NCBI RefSeq assembly: GCF_036320965.1
Contig: NC_092234.1
Span: forward strand, 42,287,532 to 42,351,531
Direction of reading: 5' to 3'
From: Panulirus ornatus
Taxonomy: Eukaryota > Arthropoda > Malacostraca > Decapoda > Palinuridae
Length of the DNA: 64,000 bases
Position 1 is the first letter of the stretch, and each line of letters starts with the position of its first letter. Positions 36,933-49,954 of this stretch are shown piece by piece. A program made the position numbers and the translations under genes. The notes under the pieces are model-generated. The model did no database searches. It was not told the DNA's origin and worked only from the letters and a program-made list of their open reading frames with translations.

Positions 36933-37940
36933 ACTGTTTGTGTGTTACGTAGAGAGGCTTGAGTTGTACCGTTGGGCTTAAACAAGTAGTGTTTGACTGG
37001 TAGAACTTTTTGCTGAACGGTGGACAGTCCCGCCTTACGAGGCAATTAAACAGATAAAGAATCTTGAGTCTTAAAAACGACACACAAAACGTTGCTTTTC
37101 TCAATCCGTCTATGTATAAACGGCCAGCAGAAATAAAGAAAACGGACAACAGAACTTAACAGCAAATGCAGGAAGGCAGGCCATCCACACTACCCCTTCT
37201 TCCTTCCTGTAAAATCACCAGACAATCTCGAATTATCATCTTCATCAAAGGCAGCACCAACTGAAGACCCATAGCTACACCCGTACAATGCATCTCCCCA
37301 TTATGAGGTGAAGCCAGAGTCCAGCAGGACGCCTTCACTACCAGCAGATCCGCGCGCCATCATGTATATAGTATCATGTATTAATCGTCCTAATATCAGC
37401 GCTCACATTGTCGGTATTGCTATTTATCATCATTTTATACTACTAGTTCTACTACTATTCGACTGGATGGGTGTAGAAACTGCATCATAATACGTGTAAG
37501 GGTAGCAATCACGTACCACTACCTTCGTGTATCACTTTCTTAAGAGATCTGTACTTAAGACATGAGATCATTTCTCTCGTTAACATACTGGAGGCAACTT
37601 ACGTACATTTAACCGCTGACATTACCAGATCTTGGTAAATAAGCGCCACGGATGTTTCAAAACACACATCCCCGACCGGACAAGATGCCTGACATTTGAA
37701 GTCCGTGACAAAATTATTACTTGGGGACCGGAAACGTACTCCAAAGCCATGCACAACACCGACACCTAAATATCAACCATGATCGTCTTGAAACCAGGAA
37801 ATAGATGAGCGAGAAGCAAGTACAAGTGCATGTGTGAGGCAGGCTGGGCAGAGCCGCACTGAACCAGTACATGGAAGGTTCTCGGAACTCCATCGCCGCC
37901 GCCACCCGCGGCCAAGCCTCCAGTCTCCACTCTCTTGTTC
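36929..37940. other. No recognisable feature
   Basis: No conserved coding or mobile sequence recognised up to the 41-bp minisatellite. Confidence 0.5.
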
Positions 37941-37943
37941 CAC

Positions 37944-38427
37944 CGGCATCACCACCACAACCCCACTGCCTTCACGCCACCGGCCGGCATCACCACCACA
38001 ACCCACTGCCTTCACGCCACCGGCCGGCATCACCACCACAACCCCACTTCCTTCACGCCACCGGCCGGCATCACCACCACAACCCCACTGCCTTCACGCC
38101 ACCGGCCGGCATCACCATCACAACCCCACTCCCTTCACGCCACCGGCCAGCATCACCATCACAACCCCACTCCCTTCACGCCACCGGCCAGCATCACCAC
38201 CACAACCCCACTGCCTTCACGCCACCGGCCAGCATCACCACCACAACCCCACTTCCTTCACGCCACCGGCCGGCATCACCACCACAACCCCACTGCCTTC
38301 ACGCCACCGGCCGGCATCACCATCACAACCCCACTCCCTTCACGCCACCGGCCAGCATCACCACCACAACCCCACTCCCTTCACGCCACCGGCCAGCATC
38401 ACCACCACAACCCCACTGCCTTCACGT
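37944..38427. repeat. 41-bp minisatellite, about 12 copies
   Basis: Unit CGCCACCGGCCGGCATCACC then ACCACAACCCCACTGCCTTCA, with variants CCAGCATC, ACCATCAC, CTTCC and CTCCC. One copy near 38000 lacks a C. All three plus-strand frames stay open through it, producing His/Pro/Thr-rich peptides that I do not accept as genes. Confidence 0.95.
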
Positions 38428-38429
38428 GA

Positions 38430-39232
38430 CAGAAGGATCCACCTTAAATTTCCCTGTCATCGATGGGGGAGGGAGACATGGCGGTCTACCCAAATCTCTT
38501 CCCTGGTTTATCTTTCCTTCCCGAACTGGCCTGGGTGCTACCGTCCACCTAAGGCGTGTTCGCTACCGTGAACAGCAGATCAGGTGACTCGAGCACCTAC
38601 CAATGGCAACCCAGTGTCATGAGTTAAAATGATATTGACAGTACAGTTCTTATAACTTCCTTGAAAGAAAAACTACTAATAACTGGCTATAAAAAAGGGA
38701 TACATTAAGCCAATGATCATGCAGGCTGTTTCGGTATACTGAGGGCATCAGAAACAGTGACGAGGGTAGAGAAACAAAGAGGTAACTATGGAGAAATGTC
38801 TGCCAACATTTTCTTACTTGGCGCAGAGAAAAGTCGTGGAATTCGTGCGAGATAATTGTCCTTCCTAATCTTGAGCGCCAGGTTACTACATATCGTAGTC
38901 TTGACGTTGCTCTCAACGGCTTTTCATGACGTCATACCGTATCTTTACAGTTTTGTTCAAGAGTTATTTTTGCCTATTTCAATGTTAAATACCAACAGAA
39001 GAGAGTTTATTCGTTGCTACGTATAAAATATATTTTCCAAGTGCGGCTAACGTGCCTATTACTGAATACTGCAGCTTTTCCTAATCTTAATACCCTCAAA
39101 TCACTTCTTAATTTCCTATTTATGGCGAAAACATCGTCCTAGACACCTAACACTGGCTCTGTTCCTCACAGACCAGGAACATCTTGCTAACAAACTCGAA
39201 CTTTAACTTGTCTTTTTTTTCTGAAGAGCAAA

Positions 39233-39234
<2 letters not shown>
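38430..39234. other. No recognisable feature
   Basis: No conserved coding or mobile sequence recognised. Confidence 0.5.

Positions 39235-39317
<83 letters not shown>
39235..39317. repeat. (GA)n microsatellite
   Basis: About 41 GA units, the longest GA array in the window. Confidence 0.95.
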
Positions 39318-39319
<2 letters not shown>

Positions 39320-39454
39320 CAGGGTCGAGACGCCCCAGTGAACCGTACATAATAAGGGTTACTTGCATTTGAATGCCGTACGGACTTTAAGCCTGCAGTA
39401 CAACCTTGTTGCTCGTGTGTGTGTGTCTGCAGCAACGCTAGGCTGCTTACCAAC

Positions 39455-39735
39455 GACTTTGAGTTACCGACGATTGTTTATACAAGTTACCAACGATTAT
39501 TTATTGAAGTTACCTACGATTGTTTATATAAGTTACCAACGATTATTTATTGAAGTTACCGACGATTGCTTATACAAGTTACCAACGATTATTCACTGAA
39601 GTTACCGACGATTGTTTATACAAGTTACCAACGATTATTTATTGAAGTTACCGACGATTGTTTATATGTCACCAACGATTATTCATTGAAGTTACTGATA
39701 ATTATCTAAGTTACAGACGATTGTTTATTTAAGTT
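39455..39735. repeat. 23-bp minisatellite with alternating monomers
   Basis: Two 23-bp monomers alternate, GTTACCGACGATTGTTTATA(CAA) and GTTACCAACGATTATTTATT(GAA), making a 46-bp dimer; about 12 monomers, decaying at the right end. Confidence 0.88.
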
Positions 39736-39764
39736 CCTGTAACTGAACTGACAGTAATATCGCT

Positions 39765-40597
39765 CTGCCCGCCGATGTTCACACCTAACATCATCTCGAT
39801 TGCCGATGTCTGTCACCTTCGATCGTTTTTACTTCCGATGTCTATACCTTTGATCATCTATACTGCCGATGTCTATACCTTTGATCATCTATACTGCCGA
39901 TGTCTATACCTTGATCATCTACACTGCCGATGTCTATACCTTTGATAATCTACACTGCCGATGTCTACACTTTTGATAATCTACACTGCCGATGTCTATA
40001 CCTTTGATCATCTACACTGCCGATGTCTATACCTTTGATCATCTATACTGCCGATGTCTATACCTTTGAACATCTACACTGCCGATGTCTATACCTTTGA
40101 TCATCTATACTGCCTGAGTCGAGACTCTATACCTTTGATAATCTACTACTGCCGATGTCTATACCTTTGATCATCTACACTGCCGATGTCTATACCTTTG
40201 ATCATCTATACTGCCGATGTCTATACCTTTGATCATCTATACTGCCGATGTCTATACCTTTGATAATCTATACTGCCGATGTCTATACCTTTGATCATCT
40301 ACACTGCCGATGTCTATACCTTTGATCATCTATACTGCCGATGTCTATACCTTTGATAATCTATACTGCCGATGTCTATACCTTTGATCATCTACACTGC
40401 CGATGTCTATACCTTTGATCATCGTGTAGTACACTGCCGATGTCTATAGCTTTGATCATCTACACTGCCGATGTCTATATCTTTGATCATACACTGCCGA
40501 TGTCTATAGCTTTGATCATCTATACTGCCGATGTCTATACCTTTGATCATCTACACTGCCGATGTCTATACCTTTGATCATCTACACTGCCGATGTG
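39765..40597. repeat. 31-bp minisatellite, about 27 copies
   Basis: Unit CTGCCGATGTCTATACCTTT followed by GATCATCTATA (31 bp). Variants TAC/TAT before CTGCC and GATCAT/GATAAT recur in a patterned way. Irregular insertions occur near 40114 and 40422. Confidence 0.94.
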
Positions 40598-40699
40598 GAT
40601 GCCTTCGAACTTCTCTCCATCAAAAATCAATAAGCCACTCGTGTGTCATTTAATCTACCAGTTCACACCTGTTGCACGCCTCAAGGACTTCGAATCCCC

Positions 40700-42840
40700 A
40701 AACTTCAGTGTTATCTGGTTCGTCTGTCTGTCTCCCGACCACCACAGTTTTTTCTTCGTTTCGCCGACTGCTCTCCTAATTCAGCAAATTCCATATCTTT
40801 CTTCGGCTGTATAAACTCCTGCTAAGAGGCTGTGACATCTCTCACCCGCAGACCGAGATCCTGTAATTTGGGGATATCAAAGTTTACCTGAGGGAATCGT
40901 TGAATTCCTCCCATACAGATGGTGGGGACACCGAAGCCCTCATCTTCTCCATTTTCAATGATCTTGAGCAAATTATCTCCCATGCCAGCCATATTCCAGA
41001 CCGCTGTGGCCACTTTCCTAATTTTCTGGATCTGTTTTTTCACTTTTAAACCTCTAAAAAAGCTGACTGGAATGCCGAAAATTCGTTTCTGACTTTCCTT
41101 GGGTAAATTAGTGATGCTTTTGTCTTCGATAAACTCAGAACAGAGGTTATTCTTGCGGGAGTGGAAGCAATTATCCCCTCTTCATCCAATCCATGGTTCA
41201 ACCGTTCCTGTTCTGAGGCCATTCAGGCAAGGGATCAGGCATATCGGGCTTGGAAAAACTCTCCTTCCTCCGACTCCCATTTAGCAATTATCCCCGCCCA
41301 TAATCACAGCAAGTACGTTAACCGTGAGGCAAAGTGTTCCTTTATTCAAAGGAAGTGTGTCATTTCTCCTTGTCATCCACTGACATATCTTTCTGGTCTT
41401 TAGCTAAGGCATCGCCAACAACTTCTGTCGCTCTACCTGTCCTTCACTTTTCCGTTCTGACGGTACTACAGGTGTCTCTCCCGAAGGCAAAGTAGACATA
41501 GCAACTCTCTTTGGTTGCCGTGTCTCCTCTAACTCCTTGATGCTCCTCTTACTAATCCTAAGCCACCTCCCGTAATATCTCTCCGAAATGTCCGAAAACC
41601 GCTTCTCTCTCTGACATAGCAAGGATAATGGTCCTGATGGAATCCATCCCCGTTTGCTGAAAATGTACCTCTGAACTTACATCTGTGCTTGCTCGTCTGT
41701 TCCTTCTTGGAAGCATGAAGTGGTACAACACTTGCATCTGTGCTTGTTCGTTTGTTCCTTCTTGGAAGCATGAAGTGATACAACACTTGCATCTGTGCTT
41801 GCTCGTCTGTTCCTTCTTGGAAGCATGAAGTGGTACAACCCATCCCTAAAGAAGGGTGACCAATCTAACCCCTTTTGCCATCGTCCTGTTGTTTTGACAT
41901 CTACCAATTCCAAAGTCTTTGAATCCATCCTCAACTCCTATATCCTCAGACATCATCTAATCACCAGTATGACTTCCGCAAGGCGAGATCCACTAGCGAT
42001 ATTCTTTCCCAACTTACTGATGTCTGGTCATCATCCCTGAAAGATTTTGGGAATCCTACGTAGCTGCCCTTGACACATCCAAAGCTTTTAATATAGAATG
42101 GCATTAAGGTCTCATCTCAAGGCTTCCCTCAGTTTGCTCCCTCATATTTAGCTGCTTCTGTGGTTGCTCATGGATCACCTTTCCCCCCCTTTCTCCATCG
42201 ATGGCGGTGTCCCTCAAGGTTCTGTCCTGTCTCCCACATTTTTTCCCATCTTCGATCTCTTCTCACTCGATCTGCATCTCGTCGTGACACAATTCCCTCA
42301 GTAAACTCAGACAGGATATCTCAGTGGGTGAGACGATTTCTGGTTAAGTTATTGTATTGTCAATACCTCCAAGACCCAGTTTCTACTCATCTCTCTGTCG
42401 AAACTTCCTCACGACTCTCGTCTTTCCTTTGACGGTTCTGTAATTCCACCTCTTGACTCAATTACCACACTTGGGATCTACTGTAACATCCTCTCTCTTG
42501 GAAACTCCACGTTACGGAAATTGCTAAGTCTACCTCTGTGAAACTGGCAGCCCTGTTTAGATGTCGAAATTTCTTTTCTACCAAACAGTTGCTCGGTTTA
42601 TACAAAGGACTGATGTGTCCTTGTATGGAGTCCTGCTCTCACATGTGGGGTCGTTCTAGCTCTGCATCCTTACTTGACAAAGTCGAAAGCGGTCCGACTT
42701 ATAAACTCTCCTAGGCTCACCCCCTTGTGTAGGGCAAGCGGGTTAATGTTGGTTCACTTTCCCTCTCCTATAGGCATTTCTTTGGTTTTGCTTCCGAGAG
42801 CTGACTGCTTGTGTGCCCCCTCCCTTACCTCTTTATTTTT
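40700..42840 (+). mobile_element. CR1/Jockey-like LINE remnant with endonuclease and RT parts
   Basis: Decayed but long. Endonuclease C-terminal part: IFSIFNDLEQIISHASHIPD...LDLFF (about 40930-41040). Linker: NPWFNRSCSEAIQARDQAYR (near 41190). RT: SWKHEVVQPIPKKGDQSN (41810-41860), LTSTNSKVFESILNSYILRH, DVWSS-like sequence, GGVPQGSVLSPT (near 42200), and a 3' part LDKVESKAVRLINSPRLT (near 42680). A 55-bp triplication at 41675-41839 disrupts the frame. Same order of motifs as 18596-19730. Confidence 0.85.
41675..41839. repeat. 55-bp tandem triplication inside LINE
   Basis: Three consecutive 55-bp copies (41675, 41730, 41785) of a segment with CTTGCATCTGTGCTTGCTCG and TTCCTTCTTGGAAGCATGAA, differing at few positions. 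55 is not a multiple of three, so it shifts the RT frame. Confidence 0.95.
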
Positions 42841-43980
42841 CCCTTTCAATAACCTCTTTATATTTCAATTAAGGCCCGGCCTCGATGTGGACTTCCGTCC
42901 GTGACTGGAGCCGCCAACAAGAGAAAAAAAAAAATAAGTTCGTCTAAGTCGGCTAGTGGCAGTACCAGTCCAACTTCTGTTGCAGCCTGAACTCCGTTAC
43001 TTAATCTTTAGGTTGGCCGAGACGCCACAGGCATCTGAATGCGATATTGAGGACTATCTCATTAAAACCAGCTGGGTTAACTGAGGACCGATTACCGGTA
43101 ATCATAATCAATGTCCATATATATCAGCATTCTATTCAATTAAACCCTCGTGAAAAAAATGTACTTCTCAGTAAGTGGCCATCAAATCAGTCTTGAGAAA
43201 AAAAAAGTCTAACATATGGCTTATGCAAATGGCAACACGAGTCAAATTTAAGGTCGAAACCTCTTACATCCAACCATAAGATTAAGTACAAGAAAATGCG
43301 GGAAAGGGAGAGTCATTCCCCGGAGTTTGGTTATTGAAGTGTTCAAAAATGTTTCACAAAAGTGCAGGTGTCTTGCCCCAGACCAACCGTGGGTAGGGAG
43401 GGGAGGTGCCGGGGACGGCAGCGGGGGAGACAACAGCGTCTGACAACAGTGTAGGGTAGGGTAAGGAGGTGATGGGGAAGGCGGCAGGGTGCAGAGGGGC
43501 GACACAGCCTTCTAGACTCCTCCCCCTTCCCCCGCTCTTACCATACAGAGGTCTCCCATTTCCACAAGATAGTTCTCTTTTTCTTTCTTTTTTCCTCAAT
43601 GTTGGAAAACACTTCAAAGGATTTGTAAGCAATCAACGTATCTAATTCTGAGAGAGAAAACATGAAAACTTGCATATTTTTCTTCTTGACCCAAAACACA
43701 GCGTAGTATATGCTTGACACATCACGTGAGAAACAATGAAACGATCATCTGCGTTGCAGTCAGCCGTCCATACTACTGCAGTACAGGATCATGTAGATCC
43801 AGTCACTTCATTCGTCATGGCAGGAAACACCAGCTACTAGAAACATGAAAAATAAAAGTACGTGTAAGAAGGTCGCTTACAACTAAAACCCTCGAGTACT
43901 AAGACTCATCCGTGGATACTATGAACGGTCATCGCACTGCGAACATCGTCCTCATAAGACTGTCATTGCACTAAAGTGCG
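42841..43980. other. No recognisable feature
   Basis: Nothing recognised; a GC-rich stretch at 43375-43530 gives antisense Pro-rich frames without a known domain. Confidence 0.5.
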
Positions 43981-43989
43981 CTAGGTTAT

Positions 43990-44150
43990 CGCCCTCCAGC
44001 GGCTTGGGTTGTCCGACTCAGTGGGTTGGGGTGTCGTCCTGAAGGGGTCGGGGTGTCGTCCAGAAGGGGTCGGGGTGTCGTCCACAAAGGGTCGGGTCGT
44101 TGTGATTAAGGGGATGATTAGTCGTACTCAAGGGGGGTGGGGCGTCGTTC
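43990..44150. repeat. Degenerate 26-bp G-rich repeat
   Basis: About five to six units with the core GGGTCGGGGTGTCGTCC, progressively diverged towards the ends. Confidence 0.75.
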
Positions 44151-45464
44151 TCAAAAGGTCATTGTGACCAAGCAGCTTCCAAAGACACCAGATATCCCGG
44201 AATGGTATCTAAAACTGCGCAAAAGCTGTGGAATCCGAAGATACTTCTGTTTCAGGAGAACAACACACTGACTCATGCGCAGTGTCGTCCCCACACTACA
44301 GAGGAGAAAATCAATCCCACGTGCTGACAACTTTAGGTAATGCGACGTACGTAGACCTGAAATATAAAACAAAAATATTCACATCGATGACAGTAATCAA
44401 CATGTATTCCTTACAACCTTACTTCGGTACACAAATTACTTTGTGTATAATGAAACGAGTCAAAGACGCATTACCACAAGGCAACAAGTGTGATCTACAG
44501 GAGTGACAAAACTGGGAGCAGCCAGTAAATTATGTCACGAGTGACGACGCCTCACAGGGGCTGCCGGGGCTGAGGAGTGGTAGGTAGGGTGCAGCCGCCA
44601 CCTCTCTCACCCACTGGTAGGTGGTGTGTGGTTCTGCGAACCAAGAGGCGCCCGCCCTACCGTGTCGGCCACGGTACAGTTCGTGTTCGCTGACACCTCA
44701 AATCCACACCCACACAAGAGGATAATACTCCTCCTTCACCACCTGAACATAACTTTCACAACGCTAGGTTTGAAACTGCTACCTAAACCGTACTCATTTA
44801 AGGTGATGATATTACCAATGTACAACTTGACCATTGCTCCGAAAGTAAGACGACATAAGAAAACCTTTTTCCAATTATTGAACTACAACCTGAAACGACC
44901 CTGTGCAAGAGCTCGACGACCAGATACGACCCTGCCCCAGAGTACGACAACCTACAACGACCGTCTCCCAACAAAATGAACGCTAAAGGTTTTGTACACA
45001 AGTCTTTAAAAATCTTTGATTTCCTGCACGACGCCTGACAGATGCCCACCGCGAACAAACAAAACAACCAACGAAGGCAGATCAAAGCGGACTAAATCTA
45101 ACTAAACATACTACGAACGTTATCATAAGACTAAATGAACCTCAACGAAAATCTATGAACATCCACATATCACTTTGGGATTCATTTTCTATGCCTTGTT
45201 CTCATTTTCTTTTTCAATAAGACTTAATGATCACTTTGTATTTTTCAATAAGACTTACTGATCACTTTCTATTTTTCAATTTCAAGCAATTTGTTTCTCC
45301 ATTTCAAACTGTCAATAATTATTTAGTTGCAATCTTCCTTTTTCCCGCTCTGGACTCTGATAAATTATAACGGGAGAAGAGTTTCCGAAACGTCATTTAC
45401 GCAACAGATAACGTTCACCAGTCTGTCTACGTCTTTTCAAATAAATGAACATTACATTTTATGT

Positions 45465-45465
<1 letters not shown>
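44151..45465. other. No recognisable feature
   Basis: A 117-codon plus-strand frame (44626-44979) shows no known domain. Short repeated phrase CACTTT[GC]TATTTTTCAATAAG near 45230. Confidence 0.45.

Positions 45466-45468
<3 letters not shown>

Positions 45469-45520
<52 letters not shown>
45469..45520. repeat. (TA)n microsatellite
   Basis: About 26 TA units ending exactly where SINE copy S4 begins. Confidence 0.95.
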
Positions 45521-45525
<5 letters not shown>

Positions 45526-45740
45526 GGGATAGGGTAAAAAGAATACTTCCCACGTATTCCCTACGTGATATAAAAGGCGACTAATGGGAGAGGGAGCAGG
45601 TGGGGGAATGGAAATCCTTCCCTCCATTTTCACTTTTCTAGAAGGAACAGAGTAGGGGGCCAAGTGAGGATTTTTCCCTCTAAGGCTCAGTCATCTGTTC
45701 TTTGACGCAACCTCACTAAAGCGGGAAATGGAATGATATA
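45521..45740 (+). mobile_element. SINE copy S4
   Basis: Head TCCCTGGGATAGGGTAAAAA, then CCCACGTATTCCCTACGTG, GGAACAGAGTAGGGGGCCAA and a decayed 3' end GCAACCTCACTAAAGCGGGA, AATGG. It is the most diverged of the four copies. The LTR at 45744 is inserted in its AT-rich tail. Confidence 0.8.
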
Positions 45741-45743
45741 TAT

Positions 45744-46879
<1,136 letters not shown>

Positions 46880-46884
46880 TGAAT

Positions 46885-47690
46885 AGAGATCGTTATCTGC
46901 GAGGGTAAAAATGGGTATGTTTGAAGGAACAAAGGTTCCAACAATATTATATGGTTGCAAGGCATGCGCTACAGATAGGGTTGGTCGGAGGAGGGTGCAT
47001 GTGTTCGAAATGAAATGTTTGGGGACAATATGTGGTGTGAGGTGGTTTGATCGAGTAAGTAATGAAAGGGTAAGAGAAATGTGTGGAAATAAAAAGAGTG
47101 TGGTTGAGAGAGCAGAAGGTGTGTTGAAAGTATTTGCATATATGGAGAGAACGAATGAGGAAAAGTTGACAAAGAGGATATATGTGTTAGAAGTGGAGGG
47201 AAAAAAAGAAAACGGGGAGATTAAATCGCAGATGGAAGGATGGAGTGATAGAGATTTTGAGCGATCGGGACTTGAACACAGGTAGGGTGAAGGCGTGTAC
47301 AAGCTTTACATCCTTGATAAAATCTTCTTACTGCTTCTAGCAGCTTTCCTCCCACACCGTGTATTCTTAAAACATTCCACAACACCTATAAATGCCACAT
47401 ATAAATCAATCAGTTTTTCTATGCATTTCTCTTATAATCTTGAGGCAAACACCTGATCCACACATCCTCTACCACTTCTAAAACCAGGGGTCGACGTGCT
47501 GTCAATGGACTGAACCAGGGTATATGAAGCGTCCGGGGTAAACAGCGGAAAGGCCAGTGGGACCTGGATGTGGATAGGGAGCTGTGGTTTCGATGCATCA
47601 CACATGACAGCTAGGATTGTGAACGAATGCGGCCTTTCTTCGTCTATTCCTGGCGCTACCTCGCAAACGCGAGATAAGGCATATAAATAT
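46885..47690 (+). mobile_element. RTE-like LINE copy F, rearranged
   Basis: 46885-47290 is a plus-strand C-terminal segment (MGMFEGTKVPTILYG..., MCGNKKSVVERAEGVL). 47297-47487 is an inverted piece of the RT N-terminal half (antisense of the QVFAL...KAYD...GCKAC region). 47488-47690 is plus-strand 3' UTR of the older type ending GCGCTACCTCGCAAACGCGA. The order cannot come from simple truncation. Confidence 0.8.
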
Positions 47691-48167
47691 ATAAAGTCTT
47701 TGCTTGCACTTTTAACTGCCAGAAACCAATTTCCCTCGTCGTGAAAATGTCGTGGCGAGGCGGTGCGCGCCGGCGGGCACCTGGTAGCTTTGAGGAGCGC
47801 CGTCTGCAGCCCGTCTTGCCAGACATGTCAACTGCCTCCAACAGCCGGGCAGGTGCGATCAAAGCCTTATGTCTTCCACTACATTTACAAACAAGTATTT
47901 TCTTGGTAATTACTGTCAGCATTCAAGTCAGCTCTAGAGTCTCGTTCCGTCAACACTGCTGTATTGTGGACAGACATAGCAGGAAGATTAAGAGTAATCT
48001 GCTTGAAGAAATATACAAAACGTAACGTAAACACCATAATATTTCACACCGAAGACTAATTATCATCCAACGCACAAGACATGCAAAGTATCAGATGAGT
48101 CTCTGTTGGTGTTTGATGCTGTTTTCTTTACCTCTCGTTGGCTAGGATGTGTACACAGCATCTTTAT

Positions 48168-48169
<2 letters not shown>
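47691..48169. other. Mostly unrecognised; weak exon candidate
   Basis: A GC-rich segment begins with ATG near 47747 and reads MSWRGGARRRAPGSFEERRL...; CCGGGCAG/GTGCGA near 47850 could be a donor. Strand and reality are uncertain, since an antisense frame is also open. Confidence 0.2.

Positions 48170-48228
<59 letters not shown>
48170..48228. repeat. (GT)n microsatellite
   Basis: About 29 GT units. Confidence 0.95.
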
Positions 48229-48375
48229 TGAATATTTACATAGTGTCACGCCCTCATCCGAGGTGATTGGCTGGAGGAGGAGGCCTAAGGTCCGGCCCTC
48301 ATAGAGTCTCACAGCCCAGCCCTGCATCATCTCTGATGACACAACCAGGATGGGAAGGTCACCTTTCCCAGGCAT
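48229..48375 (-). other. Possible coding exon, unknown protein (weak candidate)
   Basis: The minus strand from 48375 reads MPGKGDLPILVVSSEM..., then GWAVRLYEGRTLGLLLQP and ITSDEGVTL, with balanced, protein-like composition and synonymous G/C-ending codons. A donor-like CTAT/GTAAAT follows. No good acceptor is seen upstream and I do not recognise the family. The frame continues into the adjacent CA repeat, so its apparent C-terminus is an artefact. Confidence 0.3.
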
Positions 48376-48784
48376 GACCTCGTGGATGACCCCGGGTCAC
48401 TTGACAATGTAACATGAGAATAATTCGCGGACGATTGTGACATGCGCACTAACATGACCACCTGGCGTGAGCCGTGTGAAATCCCAGGTACACGTGGGAC
48501 CCGTCGAAGAATCCCTTGGGACCTCCCACGTCACCACGTAGCTCACCTAAACCTACAACTCCCTATACACAGACACAACGACCACGCAGGTGCGTTACAA
48601 TATCCGGGTGAAAGAATATCTTCCGTTTATTCCAGAACCATCGAGGGCCGGGTCCAGTCATCACTAATACATGACCGGGTCCTGCCTGCCCGACACATAA
48701 CAACGAGGGCGATAGGACAATATTTTTGGGGAGGGTTCGAGGATCACGTCTGTCACGTTCCACCGGGAGCTAAACTCTCATGAT

Positions 48785-48786
<2 letters not shown>
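48376..48786. other. No recognisable feature
   Basis: Nothing recognised between the candidate exon and the CT array. Confidence 0.45.

Positions 48787-48848
<62 letters not shown>
48787..48848. repeat. (CT)n microsatellite
   Basis: About 31 CT units; the only long GA/CT array with CT on the plus strand. Confidence 0.95.
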
Positions 48849-48851
<3 letters not shown>

Positions 48852-49044
48852 ATGAACTCACATGAAAAGTAACGGGAAGCGAGAGATGGAAAATTGCATG
48901 ACTCGCCTCCCTTGCAACTTGCAAGTAATTGTTACCGGCCATTATTGCTCGCTAGGCTCCCCCCCCCCCCCACAACCTCACCATCTTGGCGCAGCTACGA
49001 CCCAACCCTCAAGATTAGCACATTTCCCTCCCTACTACTTCATA

Positions 49045-49275
49045 AATATAGCCTTGCTCGCTGTTTCCCGCGGTAGCTTTGCAGCGCCAGGAACAGGCGA
49101 AAGAAGAGCCTCATTCGCTCTCATTTCTTCCCTAGCTATCACGCGTTAATGGAGCGAAACCATCCCCTTCATCCACAGCCACGCCCCCACACACCTCTCC
49201 ATGGTTTCTCCTGACTGCTTCACTGGTTCATTTGCCTAGACAGCATGTCAGCCCCAGTATAGCATATCGCTCAGG
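49045..49275 (-). mobile_element. RTE-like LINE 3' UTR fragment, old type
   Basis: Decayed minus-strand tail: CTCGCTGTTTCCCGC, CAGGCGAAAGAAGAG, a GGAGCGAAACCATCC block matching the 3' UTR type of copies E and F, CCATGGTTTCTCCTGACTGC and ACAGCATGTCAGCCCCAGTA. Confidence 0.7.
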
Positions 49276-49597
49276 TATTGACCTACCCATGGCGGGCTAG
49301 CTCACCTCAACATGACATCATGGATTCTGCTCAAGACCGGATTCATTCCAGATACTGTCCATAAAGTCCACATCTGGACCAGCATCAAAACCCGCTAGGG
49401 ATCGTTCCAGTTTTTTTGCGCTGCCCCACCAGCGAACAACGGTCAACGTGCCGGACACATCCTTATGAAATGAACTGGCCTCCTCTGGCGAGTGTGGAAT
49501 CCAGACCAGCGATGCTATTCTAAAACATATGTGAATTACAACTGCAGAGAACCAATACATCAATGTTATTAACAATCACCGAAGATAAAAAAAATTC

Positions 49598-49602
<5 letters not shown>
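49276..49602. other. No recognisable feature
   Basis: A minus-strand frame of 85 codons (49318-49575) is present; no family recognised. Confidence 0.4.

Positions 49603-49633
<31 letters not shown>
49603..49633. repeat. (CA)n microsatellite
   Basis: About 15 CA units immediately before a tRNA-derived SINE. Confidence 0.93.
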
Positions 49634-49635
<2 letters not shown>

Positions 49636-49920
49636 GCGTACGTGGTGCAATGGTTAGAGCTGATATCACCACGGTCCCCCCCCCCCCCCCCCACGTCGGA
49701 CCCGCAAGGCTTCGAATTCTGAACGCGGCAGTCGGTCCACATCCAACCTCGGCCCAACTCCAACCTAGGTGTCCATCATTTCCCTTGCGGGTGGTAAACA
49801 ATGGGTCCCTGACTTGGGCTGGGTTGCGTCTGAGTGTTTATACATACAAAGGAATAAAAGACACGGTACATATATACAAGGTTAAGAGACGGGGCAACAC
49901 GAGTGTTGTATAGCACGTGG
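49634..49920 (+). mobile_element. tRNA-derived SINE, copy 1
   Basis: Head resembles a tRNA: A-box region GTGCAATGGTTAGAGCTG and B-box region GGCTTCGAATTCTG, separated by a C17 run. The body and tail (GGGTCCCTGACTTGGGCTGG, ...AAGGTTAAGAGACGGGGCAA, GAGTGTTGTATAGC) match copy 2 at 63112. Not a functional tRNA: the arms do not pair. Confidence 0.7.
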
Positions 49921-49954
49921 CTGGAGAGGTGTACTGCCATGGGAGCGGCAAAAG

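Noticed and set aside
37834..38587. Three His/Pro/Thr-rich frames of 164-245 codons
   Set aside because: Products of the 41-bp minisatellite in its three frames; no start context, splice pattern or domain.
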